Below are positions 8,685-17,996 of a stretch of DNA of 64,000 nucleotides, piece by piece. The position numbers and the translations under genes were made by a program. Source of the stretch: Paenibacillus koleovorans NBRC 103111. GTDB taxonomy: Bacteria; Bacillota; Bacilli; Paenibacillales; NBRC-103111. The stretch covers positions 16,154 through 80,153 of the forward strand of contig NZ_BIMA01000022.1 of NCBI RefSeq assembly GCF_004000845.1, read 5' to 3'. How positions within the stretch are numbered: the stretch's first letter is position 1; each line of letters starts with the position of its first letter. Below the pieces are notes generated by a model, which was not told where the DNA came from, did no database searches, and saw only the letters and a program-made list of their open reading frames with translations.

Positions 8685-10449
8685 GGAAATCCCTCCTCTT
8701 TTCCACGATCCTGATCGGCATTTCCATGATGATTCGGGTCCCTTTGCCAGGGCTGCTGTTCACTTGGAGCACGAATCGATCCCCGTATAACAAAGCTAGT
8801 CGTTGTTTGACATTGGAAAACCCGATTCCGTGTCCTCGAACGCCTTGTAAGGCGGAATCGACAATGGAGATGGACTTCCCATGTCCTTCACAACTACCGT
8901 CCAATGCTTGCAAGTAAAGGGTTGCCGATTCCTCCATTCCAGCTCCGTCATCTTCAATTATGATTTCCCACCAATCTTCATGCAGGACAGTTGCCACAAA
9001 TAACACCCCTCCTTCTGGAAGGACCGCTAATCCATGGAAGATTGCATTTTCTACAATTGGCTGCAAGGTGAACTTCGGCAGCATAAGTGTTAAGGTGTAT
9101 GGATCGATGTCGGAGGAAAAGTTAATTTTATCGGGATAACGGGATTGCATTAGAAAAATATATTCCAGTACAGCAGTCCATTCTTCTTCCATGGTTACCG
9201 GAGCTGGTGAATCTTCCAGCGCATACTGCAGTTGAGTAGTTAGTGAAGAGATGAGACTATCTGCGTCTTCCGATCGCTGTTCGCGTGAAGCGATACTGAT
9301 CGCGTTCAAAGTATTGTACAGGAAATGAGGTCGGATTTGTGCTTGCAATGCCCGGAAGTCCGCCTCCTGACGCTGCTTCTCGGTTCGCTGAACATCTGCG
9401 ATCAACGCTTGAATGCGAATCGTCATCCGATTGAAATGGCGGGATAGCAGCCCAAGTTCATCTTTACGCTTGTCCGGCAGGATTACATCGAGACGGCCAT
9501 TGCTCACCAGATCCATCGATGCGGCAATGCGGCGGATCGGTTTGCCGAAATAGATGGCTAATGTATATGCGGCCGCAATGGAAAGAAAGAGAGAAACAGT
9601 AGTTAGCCAGAACGCATATCGGACAATGCGTCCTAGCGGCTCGAGCAATTCGGTTTCATCGATAATCCAAACCAATTGCCAGTCCAATATATTGTTGCGG
9701 CTTCGCGCCAAGAACAATTTGTTGTCCGAATCACGGATACGGATGTTCGTCCAAGACTCAGAAAACAGATCGGGCGATAAATTCTTGAGTTCGTAATGGC
9801 GAGTAAATACATTGTACCCTGAATAGTCCGAGTTACCTGTTATCGGCTCGTTATTCGGATCCAACAGCAATAATTGTCCCGGGCCCGCTTGCGAACGATT
9901 GGCCTCCAATGACGCATGCAGACTGAATAGATTTAAATCAACGACAATGGCGATGGTGCTTCCATTGTTCGACTGAATCTTCATGATGACGGTCACCGTA
10001 TGGTCGGAGACTTCATTGTAATAGGAAGTCAGCCAGGCGGGGGAGCCAATTTCACGAGAAGCCGCAAGTACTTCACGAATGTTCGGGTTGCTTTCGATCA
10101 ACCAACCGTAAGGCGAGGTGCTCGAAACGACGATAGAGTCCCTCAATACATGGATATTGCGCACATTTGGCATGAAGAAGATCAAATTCTGATTCAGCCA
10201 GGGAGCAAGCTCCTCGTCCCGATCCTCTCTGATTCGTGTATCGTTCGCGATGGACAAGATGAAATTCTGCACACTCTTTAAGTTGAGCTGCAAGTATTCT
10301 TCCGTTTGCCGAACCATTTGTTTGGCATTTTCGGTCTGTACCGTATACAGCGTTTTGGAGGCATGGCTATAGAAAAGCCACCCAAGCAATAGAATAATGC
10401 ACTCGACGAGTACGAACGAGAACCAGAACACTTTTTTCGCGATGCTCAT
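8662..10449 (-). CDS. YesM-type sensor histidine kinase
   Basis: A 595-aa membrane sensor kinase. TM1 is at about 10-27, an extracellular sensor (probably Cache-like) spans about 30-275, TM2 is at about 278-300, and a HAMP region covers about 300-352. The His-kinase domain carries phosphoacceptor His375 in QIRPHFLYNTLNA, typical of the HPK7/YesM class, and an ATPase domain follows (about 480-580, with DDGAGM and GIGFSNVKQRL). These kinases sense sugars or polysaccharide fragments outside the cell and phosphorylate YesN-type regulators. It is encoded directly upstream of the split regulator and divergently from the sugar importer beginning at 10628. Confidence 0.92.
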   Translation of the reverse strand: MSIAKKVFWFSFVLVECIILLLGWLFYSHASKTLYTVQTENAKQMVRQTEEYLQLNLKSVQNFILSIANDTRIREDRDEELAPWLNQNLIFFMPNVRNIHVLRDSIVVSSTSPYGWLIESNPNIREVLAASREIGSPAWLTSYYNEVSDHTVTVIMKIQSNNGSTIAIVVDLNLFSLHASLEANRSQAGPGQLLLLDPNNEPITGNSDYSGYNVFTRHYELKNLSPDLFSESWTNIRIRDSDNKLFLARSRNNILDWQLVWIIDETELLEPLGRIVRYAFWLTTVSLFLSIAAAYTLAIYFGKPIRRIAASMDLVSNGRLDVILPDKRKDELGLLSRHFNRMTIRIQALIADVQRTEKQRQEADFRALQAQIRPHFLYNTLNAISIASREQRSEDADSLISSLTTQLQYALEDSPAPVTMEEEWTAVLEYIFLMQSRYPDKINFSSDIDPYTLTLMLPKFTLQPIVENAIFHGLAVLPEGGVLFVATVLHEDWWEIIIEDDGAGMEESATLYLQALDGSCEGHGKSISIVDSALQGVRGHGIGFSNVKQRLALLYGDRFVLQVNSSPGKGTRIIMEMPIRIVEKRRDFHAQSHDS

Positions 10450-10627
10450 AATTCGATTATAGTTCTTTTTATTTTACATGCCCATACAGAAATCATATAT
10501 TCATGGCGAATATGATGATTTCATGCCTAAGCGGATAGGCTGGTACTCAAGGATCAAGATATACTGATTTCAACCTGAACACGGCATACCGTTTCGGGAA
10601 ACTAGCAAAGATAAGGGTGAATTTGAG

Positions 10628-12256
10628 ATGGGATTTAGAAAAAAACACGCTTTTGCAGCAATCGCTATTGCATTTTGTGTTCTCGTATCCGCTTGTTCCA
10701 AAACTGGCTCGTCTAGCGATTCCGCTCCGACTGCAACCTCTGTTCCCGCGACATCCAATCCGTCGGAGAAGAAAGCGAGCAGCGACGATCCGTCTATCAA
10801 ACGCAAGATTGAATTTATTAAGCCCTTCTCCGGCAAACTCAATGATCAATTTCTTGCGGACAATCCGCTGAAAACCAAGCTTGAGCAAGAGCTCAATATT
10901 GATCTGAAAGCCAATCTGGTACCCGGAGCTTACGATGCTTATATGCAGAAATTGAATACATTGATTGCCTCTGGATCCTTGCCTGATCTCGTCTATTTGA
11001 ATCGCAGCGACCTCGTACGTTTTGTCAAGCAGGGTGTCTTGCTGCCGATCGATGAAGCGCTTGCCCAAGTGCCCGATTTGCAAAATTCAAGAACCAAAGA
11101 AGCTTGGACACTGACGAATGTGGCTAATAAAACATACGGAGTTTCCAGAGTGTCCCAGGGCGGTGCGGCGAACGGTTCCTATATTCGTCAAGATTGGCTG
11201 GATAAACTCGGGCTCCAGATTCCCAAGACGACAGACGATTTACTTAAGGTGTTGACAGCATTTTCGGCGAATGATCCCGATGGGAACGGCAAGGCCGATA
11301 CATACGGCTATAGTGCTTACGGGTTTGGTGTCAACGCGCAAAGCATGATCGGCAATGCCTTCGGACTGCCTTCGTTGGGTATTACGGAGACCGGTGTACC
11401 GGAGGATTGGATCGATGCGCAAGGAAAGCTGCATTTCGGACCCATCTCTCCGGAGTACAAGCAATATTTGACCTATATGAAAAAATTGGTGGATAGCAAA
11501 GCAATCGATCCGGATATTGTTACGAACACGCTGCAGATCTCGCAGCAGAAGATGATTCAGGGTCAAGTCGGGTTTGTATCCATGCCGAATCCGCAGAATT
11601 GGATGTTTGGAGCTGCCACGCTGCAGAAACAAATTACGGCAGCCAGCCCATCTGCCAAATGGGTTTATGTCGAACCGGTTAAGGGACCGACTGGATTGTC
11701 CGGCAATGGTTCAGGAAGCCTGTCTGCGCCGTTCATGTATGCCGTAACCAAAAATGCGGCATCAGAACCGGGCAAGGTGGAACGGATTCTGAAATTGATT
11801 GACTATCTCGACTCCCGCGAGCAGGGGAAGCCGGGCAGCGAGATAATCAAATACGGGATAGACGGTGTCGATAACGAGCGTGTGAACGGCAAGGTCATAA
11901 AAGTTACAAGACCTGATGAAGTATTGCAGTACACATCCACGTACGAGCTTACTGGATTGTTTCCGAGTATCGATAAGTTGAAGATCTCCTGGAATGAAGC
12001 GGATATCGCGATGTACCAGAAGGTGCTGGATCACAATTCGAGAGGTCACACGATCGCGAACAATTACTACAGCACGCTTTCTTTTACTTATGACGGCAGC
12101 AAATATGTGCAGGAAATGGCATTGAAATTTATATATGGCAGAGAAGATTTGGCTGCATGGGACGATTACGTCAAAACCTTGAATGAACGGTACAAATATC
12201 AGGATGTTCAAGAGCAGCGCAAGCTGCAGCTGCAAGAAGCCGGATTGATCAAATAG
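10628..12256 (+). CDS. Extracellular sugar-binding lipoprotein (LplA-like)
   Basis: A 542-aa family-1 ABC solute-binding protein. It has a lipoprotein signal peptide with lipobox LVSAC and lipidated Cys23, then a Ser/Thr/Pro-rich spacer and a two-lobed binding fold (for example NTLIASGSLPDLVYLNRSDL). Proteins of this size in the LplA group bind oligosaccharides for LplBC-type permeases. The partner permeases are at 14581 and 15507, separated from it by the FAD oxidoreductase gene. AAGGGTG lies upstream of the ATG. It begins the operon divergent from the YesM kinase, which probably controls it. The sulfatases at the end of the operon point to a sulfated ligand, by inference. Confidence 0.9.
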   Translation: MGFRKKHAFAAIAIAFCVLVSACSKTGSSSDSAPTATSVPATSNPSEKKASSDDPSIKRKIEFIKPFSGKLNDQFLADNPLKTKLEQELNIDLKANLVPGAYDAYMQKLNTLIASGSLPDLVYLNRSDLVRFVKQGVLLPIDEALAQVPDLQNSRTKEAWTLTNVANKTYGVSRVSQGGAANGSYIRQDWLDKLGLQIPKTTDDLLKVLTAFSANDPDGNGKADTYGYSAYGFGVNAQSMIGNAFGLPSLGITETGVPEDWIDAQGKLHFGPISPEYKQYLTYMKKLVDSKAIDPDIVTNTLQISQQKMIQGQVGFVSMPNPQNWMFGAATLQKQITAASPSAKWVYVEPVKGPTGLSGNGSGSLSAPFMYAVTKNAASEPGKVERILKLIDYLDSREQGKPGSEIIKYGIDGVDNERVNGKVIKVTRPDEVLQYTSTYELTGLFPSIDKLKISWNEADIAMYQKVLDHNSRGHTIANNYYSTLSFTYDGSKYVQEMALKFIYGREDLAAWDDYVKTLNERYKYQDVQEQRKLQLQEAGLIK

Positions 12257-12293
12257 TGCCGGTGTCCACTATAAAGGGATCAGAGGTGACAGG

Positions 12294-14555
12294 TTGAGAA
12301 AGGAAACCGTTCAGTCAGAAATTACAGTCGTGGGCGGAGGATTGGCCGGAGTTTGCGCAGCGATTGCCGCAGCGCGTACCGGCCAAACGGTTTCGCTGGT
12401 TCAGAACCGACCTGTGCTTGGCGGCAACTCCAGCAGTGAGGTTCGCGTGTGGGTGAGCGGAGCGAACGCTGCAGGAACCCATCGCTACGCTCGCGAGACA
12501 GGAATTATTGGCGAAATGCTGGTTGAGAATCAATATTGCAATCCCGATGGAAATCCGTATTACTGGGATTTGGTTTTGCTGGAGAAAGTACGCGCCGAAC
12601 CTCACATTCGGTTATTTCTGAATACGGATGTGCATGAAGTGGAGGCGGATGGGGGAGAGGATCGGCGCGACATCCGCAGCGTTCAGGGCTGGATGTCCGG
12701 ATCAGAGCGGCAAATCCGTTTCGAGAGCAGGATATATGTGGATTGTACGGGCGATGGGCTCATCGGTTTCTTGGCAGGAGCACGTTATCGCCTCGGCCGG
12801 GAAGCAAGGGAAGAATTCGGCGAGCCGTGGGCTCCCGAGGCTGCGGACGGCATTACGCTCGGCAGCACAATCCTCTTCTATACCAGGGATGCGGGACATC
12901 CTGTAAAGTATATTCCTCCGAGCTTCGCCAGGGACATTGCCCGGACATCCATTCCGTTGCGAAGAGTCATACGCACCGGGCAGTCGGGCTGCTTCTACTG
13001 GTGGATCGAATGGGGAGGAGAGCTGGACACCGTTCATGACAACGAACGGATCCGGGACGAGTTATGGTCGGTTATCTACGGCATTTGGGACTATATTAAA
13101 AATTCCGGACTGTTCGATGCGGCCCATTTAACGCTGGAATGGGTAGGCTCTGTTCCCGGAAAACGTGAATATCGCCGTTTTGTCGGCGACAGGCTGCTAA
13201 CACAGCATGATATCATGGAGCAAACGGAATTTGAAGATCGCATCGCCTTCGGCGGATGGTCGATCGACCTGCATCCACCAGAAGGCGTGTATGCGGCGGC
13301 GAACGGTTCGAAGCATCTGTATTCCGATGGTATATATCATATTCCCTTTCGCTCGTTGTACTCGATTAATGTCGCTAATATGTTGATGGCGGGACGAAAC
13401 ATTAGCGCAAGTCACATTGCCTTCGGAACGACAAGAGTGATGGCAACCTGCGGTGCGATGGGAGAAGCCGCGGGAGTAGCGGCAGCATTGTGCGTGCAGT
13501 TGGGAGTAACTCTAAGGCATCTGTACACCGGACATCTGTCAAGGCTGCAGCAGGAACTGCTTCGCCAGGATGCGGCCTTGATTGGAATTCGTAATGAAGA
13601 TCCGCTTGATTGGGCCCGCTATGCGGCAGTTTCCTCTTCCGGGGCGTTGACGGCAATTGCAATCGATAAACCGGCCGAACAACAACCGCTCCATACGGAT
13701 GCCGGTCTGCTGTTCCCCGTCGACCCCACGCTGGCCGGGCTGGAACTGCTGATAGATGCGACTGCGGATACAGTCCTGGAGTTGGAGCTTTGGAATACGG
13801 GGAGGGAAGAGAATTATGTCCCGCATACAAAGTTGGATCATCGCTCGATTGCCGTGAAAGCAGGCGGTCTTCAATGGATCAAGGCCGACTTTAACTGGCA
13901 ACCCGAACAGCCGCAAAATGCATTTGTCATAATCAAAGCGAACCAGTCAGTGGCGCTTTGGGTAGCGGAAACTCCGTTATTCGGGGTGCTTGGATTTGTA
14001 AAAAAACCGGAGGTGCAGCCTGTCCAATTAGATGCGGATTCCTTCAGAATGCAGCTAGTAAAAATATGGTCAATGCGAAAGCCCGTGCGGCATCCTTACT
14101 GTTTCCGCTTATCGGGAACTTCACAAGCGTATGCTGCGGAAAAAGCGATCGACGGGTATCATCGACCGTTCGGAGGCCCGCACTTGTGGATATCCGAGCC
14201 CATTCGCGGGTATACCGGAGCTTGGCTTGCGTTAACTTGGGAGCAGCCCGTGCTAATTTCGGAAGTTCACCTCACATGGAACGATGATGTAAATGAATAT
14301 TTGGTCAATCTGCACTTTCTGAAGACACCGTTTGATAGGATGCCCGAGCTTGCGTCAGATTACAGGTTGGAAGCCTTCATCCGCGGTCAATGGCAAGTAT
14401 TGCATCGGGAGAACAAGAATCGCAAACGCAAGAGAATCCATCGTTTCTCAGCAGTGGAAACCGGCAATATGAGGGTCGTCATCGAACAGACGAATGGGGC
14501 TCCCCGGGCCGAGCTGGTCGAAATCCGCGTTTACGGCAACACGCATCATGAGTAA
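12294..14555 (+). CDS. FAD-dependent oxidoreductase with C-terminal discoidin-like region
   Basis: A 753-aa protein starting at TTG with AGAGGTGA just upstream. Residues about 5-430 are an FAD_oxidored (PF12831-type) domain: dinucleotide motif VVGGGLAGVCAAIAAA near the N-terminus and a closing ATCGAMGEAAGVAAALC segment. The C-terminal part (about 580-750) contains FRLSGTSQAYAAEKAIDG followed by a tryptophan-rich beta pattern resembling a galactose-binding/discoidin fold. There is no signal peptide, so it should act in the cytoplasm. Related enzymes occur in polysaccharide-use loci, but their reactions are mostly uncharacterised; oxidation of an imported sugar is inferred. It sits between the binding protein and permease genes. 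Confidence 0.85.
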   Translation: MRKETVQSEITVVGGGLAGVCAAIAAARTGQTVSLVQNRPVLGGNSSSEVRVWVSGANAAGTHRYARETGIIGEMLVENQYCNPDGNPYYWDLVLLEKVRAEPHIRLFLNTDVHEVEADGGEDRRDIRSVQGWMSGSERQIRFESRIYVDCTGDGLIGFLAGARYRLGREAREEFGEPWAPEAADGITLGSTILFYTRDAGHPVKYIPPSFARDIARTSIPLRRVIRTGQSGCFYWWIEWGGELDTVHDNERIRDELWSVIYGIWDYIKNSGLFDAAHLTLEWVGSVPGKREYRRFVGDRLLTQHDIMEQTEFEDRIAFGGWSIDLHPPEGVYAAANGSKHLYSDGIYHIPFRSLYSINVANMLMAGRNISASHIAFGTTRVMATCGAMGEAAGVAAALCVQLGVTLRHLYTGHLSRLQQELLRQDAALIGIRNEDPLDWARYAAVSSSGALTAIAIDKPAEQQPLHTDAGLLFPVDPTLAGLELLIDATADTVLELELWNTGREENYVPHTKLDHRSIAVKAGGLQWIKADFNWQPEQPQNAFVIIKANQSVALWVAETPLFGVLGFVKKPEVQPVQLDADSFRMQLVKIWSMRKPVRHPYCFRLSGTSQAYAAEKAIDGYHRPFGGPHLWISEPIRGYTGAWLALTWEQPVLISEVHLTWNDDVNEYLVNLHFLKTPFDRMPELASDYRLEAFIRGQWQVLHRENKNRKRKRIHRFSAVETGNMRVVIEQTNGAPRAELVEIRVYGNTHHE

Positions 14556-14580
14556 TGGAAGGATAGGAGGCTGTATTACG

Positions 14581-15495
14581 ATGCGTAGTGGTCCAGCTTG
14601 GATTCGTCACGTGCGTCAGTACAAAGTACGTCTTGCTTTTATCGCTGTCGTGCTCGCTTATTTCGCGGTTTACAAATATGGTCCCATGTATGGGCTGATT
14701 ATTGCCTTTCAGGATTATCAGATCGGAGCGGGTTTTACCGAGAGCCCCTGGGTCGGATTGGAGCATTTCCGCAGCTTCTTGGAAAATCCTGATTTTACAA
14801 GAGTTTTTTGGAATACGGCATTGATAAGCGCTTATCGCATCGCTTTTGGATTTTTTCCTCCAGTTGTGCTGGCGCTGCTGCTCAATGAAGTCATGCATCG
14901 GACTTATCAAAGATGGATTCAGACTCTTACATATTTGCCCCATTTTTTATCATGGGTCATTATTTACGGGATGGCCTTCGCTTTCCTCTCGGAGGGCCGG
15001 GGATTGGTAAACGAATGGATTCGAGGATGGGGAGGGCAGTCCATCAACTTCTTGACCTCCGAGGCATGGTTTCGCTCCCTGCTTGTGATCTCAGATATTT
15101 GGAAGGATACGGGATGGGGCGCGATCATATATTTGGCGGCGATTTTCGGCATCAACCCGCAGTTGTATGAAGCCGCAATCACGGACGGTGCAGGCCGTTG
15201 GCGGCAAATCTGGCATATTACGTTGCCGGGTATTGCTCCTGTCATCATCCTGTTGTTTATACTGCGTCTTGGTCATGTGCTCGATGCAGGGATGGAGCAG
15301 GTACTTGTTTTTTACAACCCGCTAGTATATTCAGTGGGAGATATATTAGACACCTGGGCGTACCGAATGGGCATCTTGGAAGGACGGTTTAGCTTGGCGG
15401 CTGCAGTAGGGCTCTTTAAGTCAGTGGTCGGTTTGCTTCTGGTTTTTGCGGCAAACCGCTTGGCTAATCGATGGGGAGACGGCGGGATATGGTAA
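14581..15495 (+). CDS. Sugar ABC permease, LplB-type
   Basis: A 304-aa inner-membrane permease of the MalF/LplB class with about six membrane segments. The cytoplasmic EAA loop EAAITDGAGRWRQIWHITLP contacts the ATPase. The N-terminal region KYGPMYGLIIAFQDY is typical of LplB/YtcP partners. AGGAGG (14565-14570) precedes the ATG at 14581 by 10 nt; upstream in-frame ATGs at 14494 and 14548 lie inside or at the end of the previous gene and lack sites. It pairs with the next gene. No ATPase is encoded here; such importers usually use a shared MsmX-type ATPase. Confidence 0.92.
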   Translation: MRSGPAWIRHVRQYKVRLAFIAVVLAYFAVYKYGPMYGLIIAFQDYQIGAGFTESPWVGLEHFRSFLENPDFTRVFWNTALISAYRIAFGFFPPVVLALLLNEVMHRTYQRWIQTLTYLPHFLSWVIIYGMAFAFLSEGRGLVNEWIRGWGGQSINFLTSEAWFRSLLVISDIWKDTGWGAIIYLAAIFGINPQLYEAAITDGAGRWRQIWHITLPGIAPVIILLFILRLGHVLDAGMEQVLVFYNPLVYSVGDILDTWAYRMGILEGRFSLAAAVGLFKSVVGLLLVFAANRLANRWGDGGIW

Positions 15496-15506
15496 GGGGA
15501 GATGAG

Positions 15507-16379
15507 ATGGTACGTTATTCGCGGTCATTTAGCAGCCGGTTTGTGACCCTATTGCTCTATTTCCTGTTGGGTGTGCTGGGGGCTTTGTGTCTGCTTCCGT
15601 TCTGGTACATCCTTTCTGTATCGTTGACTCCGTATACGGAAGTTCTGAAGCACGGCGGGTTTTTATTGTTCCCACGCCAGTTGACATGGCAAGCATACCA
15701 TGAAGTCTTATTCGAATCCGCATTGCCCCATGCGTTTCGCAACACGCTATTCATTACGTTGGCTGGAACGGCGCTCAGTCTTGCGTTTACGATTATGGGC
15801 GCATTTGCACTGGCCAAGAAGGAGCTTCCCTTACGTCGAGCGTTTATGCTGATCATTGTTTTTACCATGCTGTTTAATGGCGGCATTATCCCTACCTACT
15901 TAATTGTCAAGCAAACGGGGCTGCTCGATAGTTTGTGGTCATTGATCATCCCCGTTCTGGTTAGCCCGTTCAATTTGTTTATCGTAAAAGCATTCTTTGA
16001 ACAAATGCCCGAAGAGCTGGAAGATGCATCGATTATGGATGGCGTTGGCGAAGCCGGTTATTTGACGAGAATCGTGCTGCCTCTTTCTTTGCCCGTAATA
16101 GCAACAATCAGCTTGTTTTATGCAGTCGGTTATTGGAATAGCTACTTTCACGCCATTCTGTATTTAAATCAATCCGATCTTTATCCGCTGCAGGTCGTGT
16201 TGCGGCAGATGATTGCCACACCCGACCCGATGCATGCGTCCGACATGGAATCGGTCATTCCGCCGGAAACGATGAAAATGGCGGCCGTCGTCATTGCGAC
16301 ACTGCCAATCCTCGCGGTTTATCCGATGCTGCAAAAATATTTTGTTAAAGGTGCCACACTTGGAGCGATAAAAGGATAA
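15507..16379 (+). CDS. Sugar ABC permease, LplC/YtcP-type
   Basis: A 290-aa permease of the MalG/LplC class with six membrane segments and the EAA loop EDASIMDGVGEAGYLTRIVLP. The C-terminus LQKYFVKGATLGAIKG is diagnostic of the LplC/YtcP group. AAGGGGAG sits about 5 nt before the ATG at 15507; an earlier in-frame ATG at 15471 overlaps the previous gene and has no site. Together with the LplB-type permease and the binding lipoprotein it forms one oligosaccharide importer. The next genes in the same direction encode sulfatases. Confidence 0.92.
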   Translation: MVRYSRSFSSRFVTLLLYFLLGVLGALCLLPFWYILSVSLTPYTEVLKHGGFLLFPRQLTWQAYHEVLFESALPHAFRNTLFITLAGTALSLAFTIMGAFALAKKELPLRRAFMLIIVFTMLFNGGIIPTYLIVKQTGLLDSLWSLIIPVLVSPFNLFIVKAFFEQMPEELEDASIMDGVGEAGYLTRIVLPLSLPVIATISLFYAVGYWNSYFHAILYLNQSDLYPLQVVLRQMIATPDPMHASDMESVIPPETMKMAAVVIATLPILAVYPMLQKYFVKGATLGAIKG

Positions 16380-16434
16380 TTTTCTTGCGTCTTGCGTTTT
16401 TACAAAGTAATTTATTTTCGAAGGCGGGGTTCAC

Positions 16435-17994
16435 ATGATGGCGGAAAAAAGATCCAACCTCTTGTTTGTGATGGTGGACCAATGGCACGCAGGATGTCTG
16501 GGTGCTGCCGGTGGATTTGTCAGTACACCGCATCTGGATCGGCTGGCGGGGGAAGGGATTCGCTTTACAAAAGCGTATTGCAACGCTCCCGTATGCGGTC
16601 CTTCCCGAGTGAGCTTCATGACGGGACAATACCCGCGGACCCACCGTATTCAAGGCAATAACATTTTTGCAATGGATGACCGGAATGACGACATTCTGCC
16701 CGTCGTGTTTCGCAAGCACGGTTATGAAACGGCGATTATCGGCAAAGCCCATCTCATCGATCGTTGGAATCGTGCAGGCTTCGAGTATATCCGGTATAGC
16801 GACTTTTGTGATGCCGACCGGTCCGATCCATTGTCCAGCCATTATTTCCGGCACCTTGTCGATAAAGGGCTCGGCGATTTGTACGATCAAGGCGCATTGC
16901 CTTCGGGCCATCCGGGAGCAAGCTTTCGGGGATTCGTCTCGGATATTCCCGAAGCGTATTCCCTCGAGACCTGGACGGGGGATGAAGCTGTCCGTTTTCT
17001 GGACAATCGCGACCGAAGCCGTCCGTTCATGCTACACCTAAGCTTTCAACGTCCCCACGAGCCGTTAACCGTTCCGATTGACGGAGGTTTGTTGTACGAT
17101 CCGTTCGGGATTCCATTACCGGACAATGCGGAAGACTTGTTTGCCTACCGGTTTGCGGGCAAGCCTGCGAAAGCCGTATCGCACATTGCGACGCCTCAAG
17201 GTTGTCCGTATGTACCGGAAAGCGAGGCCGATTTGCGGCGGCAACTTGCATTCTATTACAGTCTGATTACCCGCATCGATGCACAGATCGGCAGGGTCAT
17301 GGAATCGCTCCGTAGGACGGGGGAGGACGACAACACGATCATCGTATTTGTTGCCGACCATGGCGATTTTGCCGGCGAGCATGGGCTGATTCTGAAGAAT
17401 CTCGGCATCTATGAATCGATTCATCGTATTCCGTTACTGCTTCGCTACCCTGGTTGCCCGAGAGACGAACGGATAAGCGGGTTGGTGGAAAGTGTGGATC
17501 TCTATCCGACGCTGGGCCGATTATGCGGCATACCAGTGCCTGACTCGGTGGAAGGCGTCGATATGGGGCCGATGATTAAAGGTGAGTCGGTCGGCAAGAA
17601 AAGCGTCTATTGCGAATGGTTCCCTCCAGGCGGATCGGATAAAGTATTGGCAATCCGGTCGGTGGAATATCGACTTGTCTTCGATGCGGATTCTGGGGAA
17701 GGCGAATTGTACGACATGCAAACCGATCCGGGCGAGATTCACAATCTGTTTGGCAAACCGGAGCATCTGGCGATTCAGGCGGAACTTATGCAGACACTTT
17801 TAACGTATATTTCACGTTTCCAAGTACGGTCATCGTTTCTGTCAGACGAACAAACCGCTCATTTCAGCCGCAACGATATGACGACTATGCTGCATAAACG
17901 TCGTCTGAGCTGGAGCAAGCTGGAACCGCTGTACGCGGAACGATTACAAGGCTCTGTAACGGCAGGCGCACACAGCAAACGGGAAGGTGGGTGA
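16435..17994 (+). CDS. Sulfatase, Cys-type, cytoplasmic (first of pair)
   Basis: A 519-aa alkaline-phosphatase-superfamily sulfatase that hydrolyses sulfate esters. The active-site signature is CGPSR at 54-58, where Cys54 would be converted to formylglycine. Metal-binding residues are seen in MVDQWH near the N-terminus and in FVADHGDFAGEHG. The N-terminus starts directly with the sulfatase fold (NLLFVMVDQWH) and has no signal peptide, so the enzyme should be cytoplasmic. AAGGCGGGG precedes the tandem ATGs. It follows the importer and overlaps the second sulfatase region by about one codon, suggesting that both act on the imported substrate. A formylglycine-generating enzyme is needed but is not in this window. 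Confidence 0.9.
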   Translation: MMAEKRSNLLFVMVDQWHAGCLGAAGGFVSTPHLDRLAGEGIRFTKAYCNAPVCGPSRVSFMTGQYPRTHRIQGNNIFAMDDRNDDILPVVFRKHGYETAIIGKAHLIDRWNRAGFEYIRYSDFCDADRSDPLSSHYFRHLVDKGLGDLYDQGALPSGHPGASFRGFVSDIPEAYSLETWTGDEAVRFLDNRDRSRPFMLHLSFQRPHEPLTVPIDGGLLYDPFGIPLPDNAEDLFAYRFAGKPAKAVSHIATPQGCPYVPESEADLRRQLAFYYSLITRIDAQIGRVMESLRRTGEDDNTIIVFVADHGDFAGEHGLILKNLGIYESIHRIPLLLRYPGCPRDERISGLVESVDLYPTLGRLCGIPVPDSVEGVDMGPMIKGESVGKKSVYCEWFPPGGSDKVLAIRSVEYRLVFDADSGEGELYDMQTDPGEIHNLFGKPEHLAIQAELMQTLLTYISRFQVRSSFLSDEQTAHFSRNDMTTMLHKRRLSWSKLEPLYAERLQGSVTAGAHSKREGG

Positions 17995-17996
17995 TG

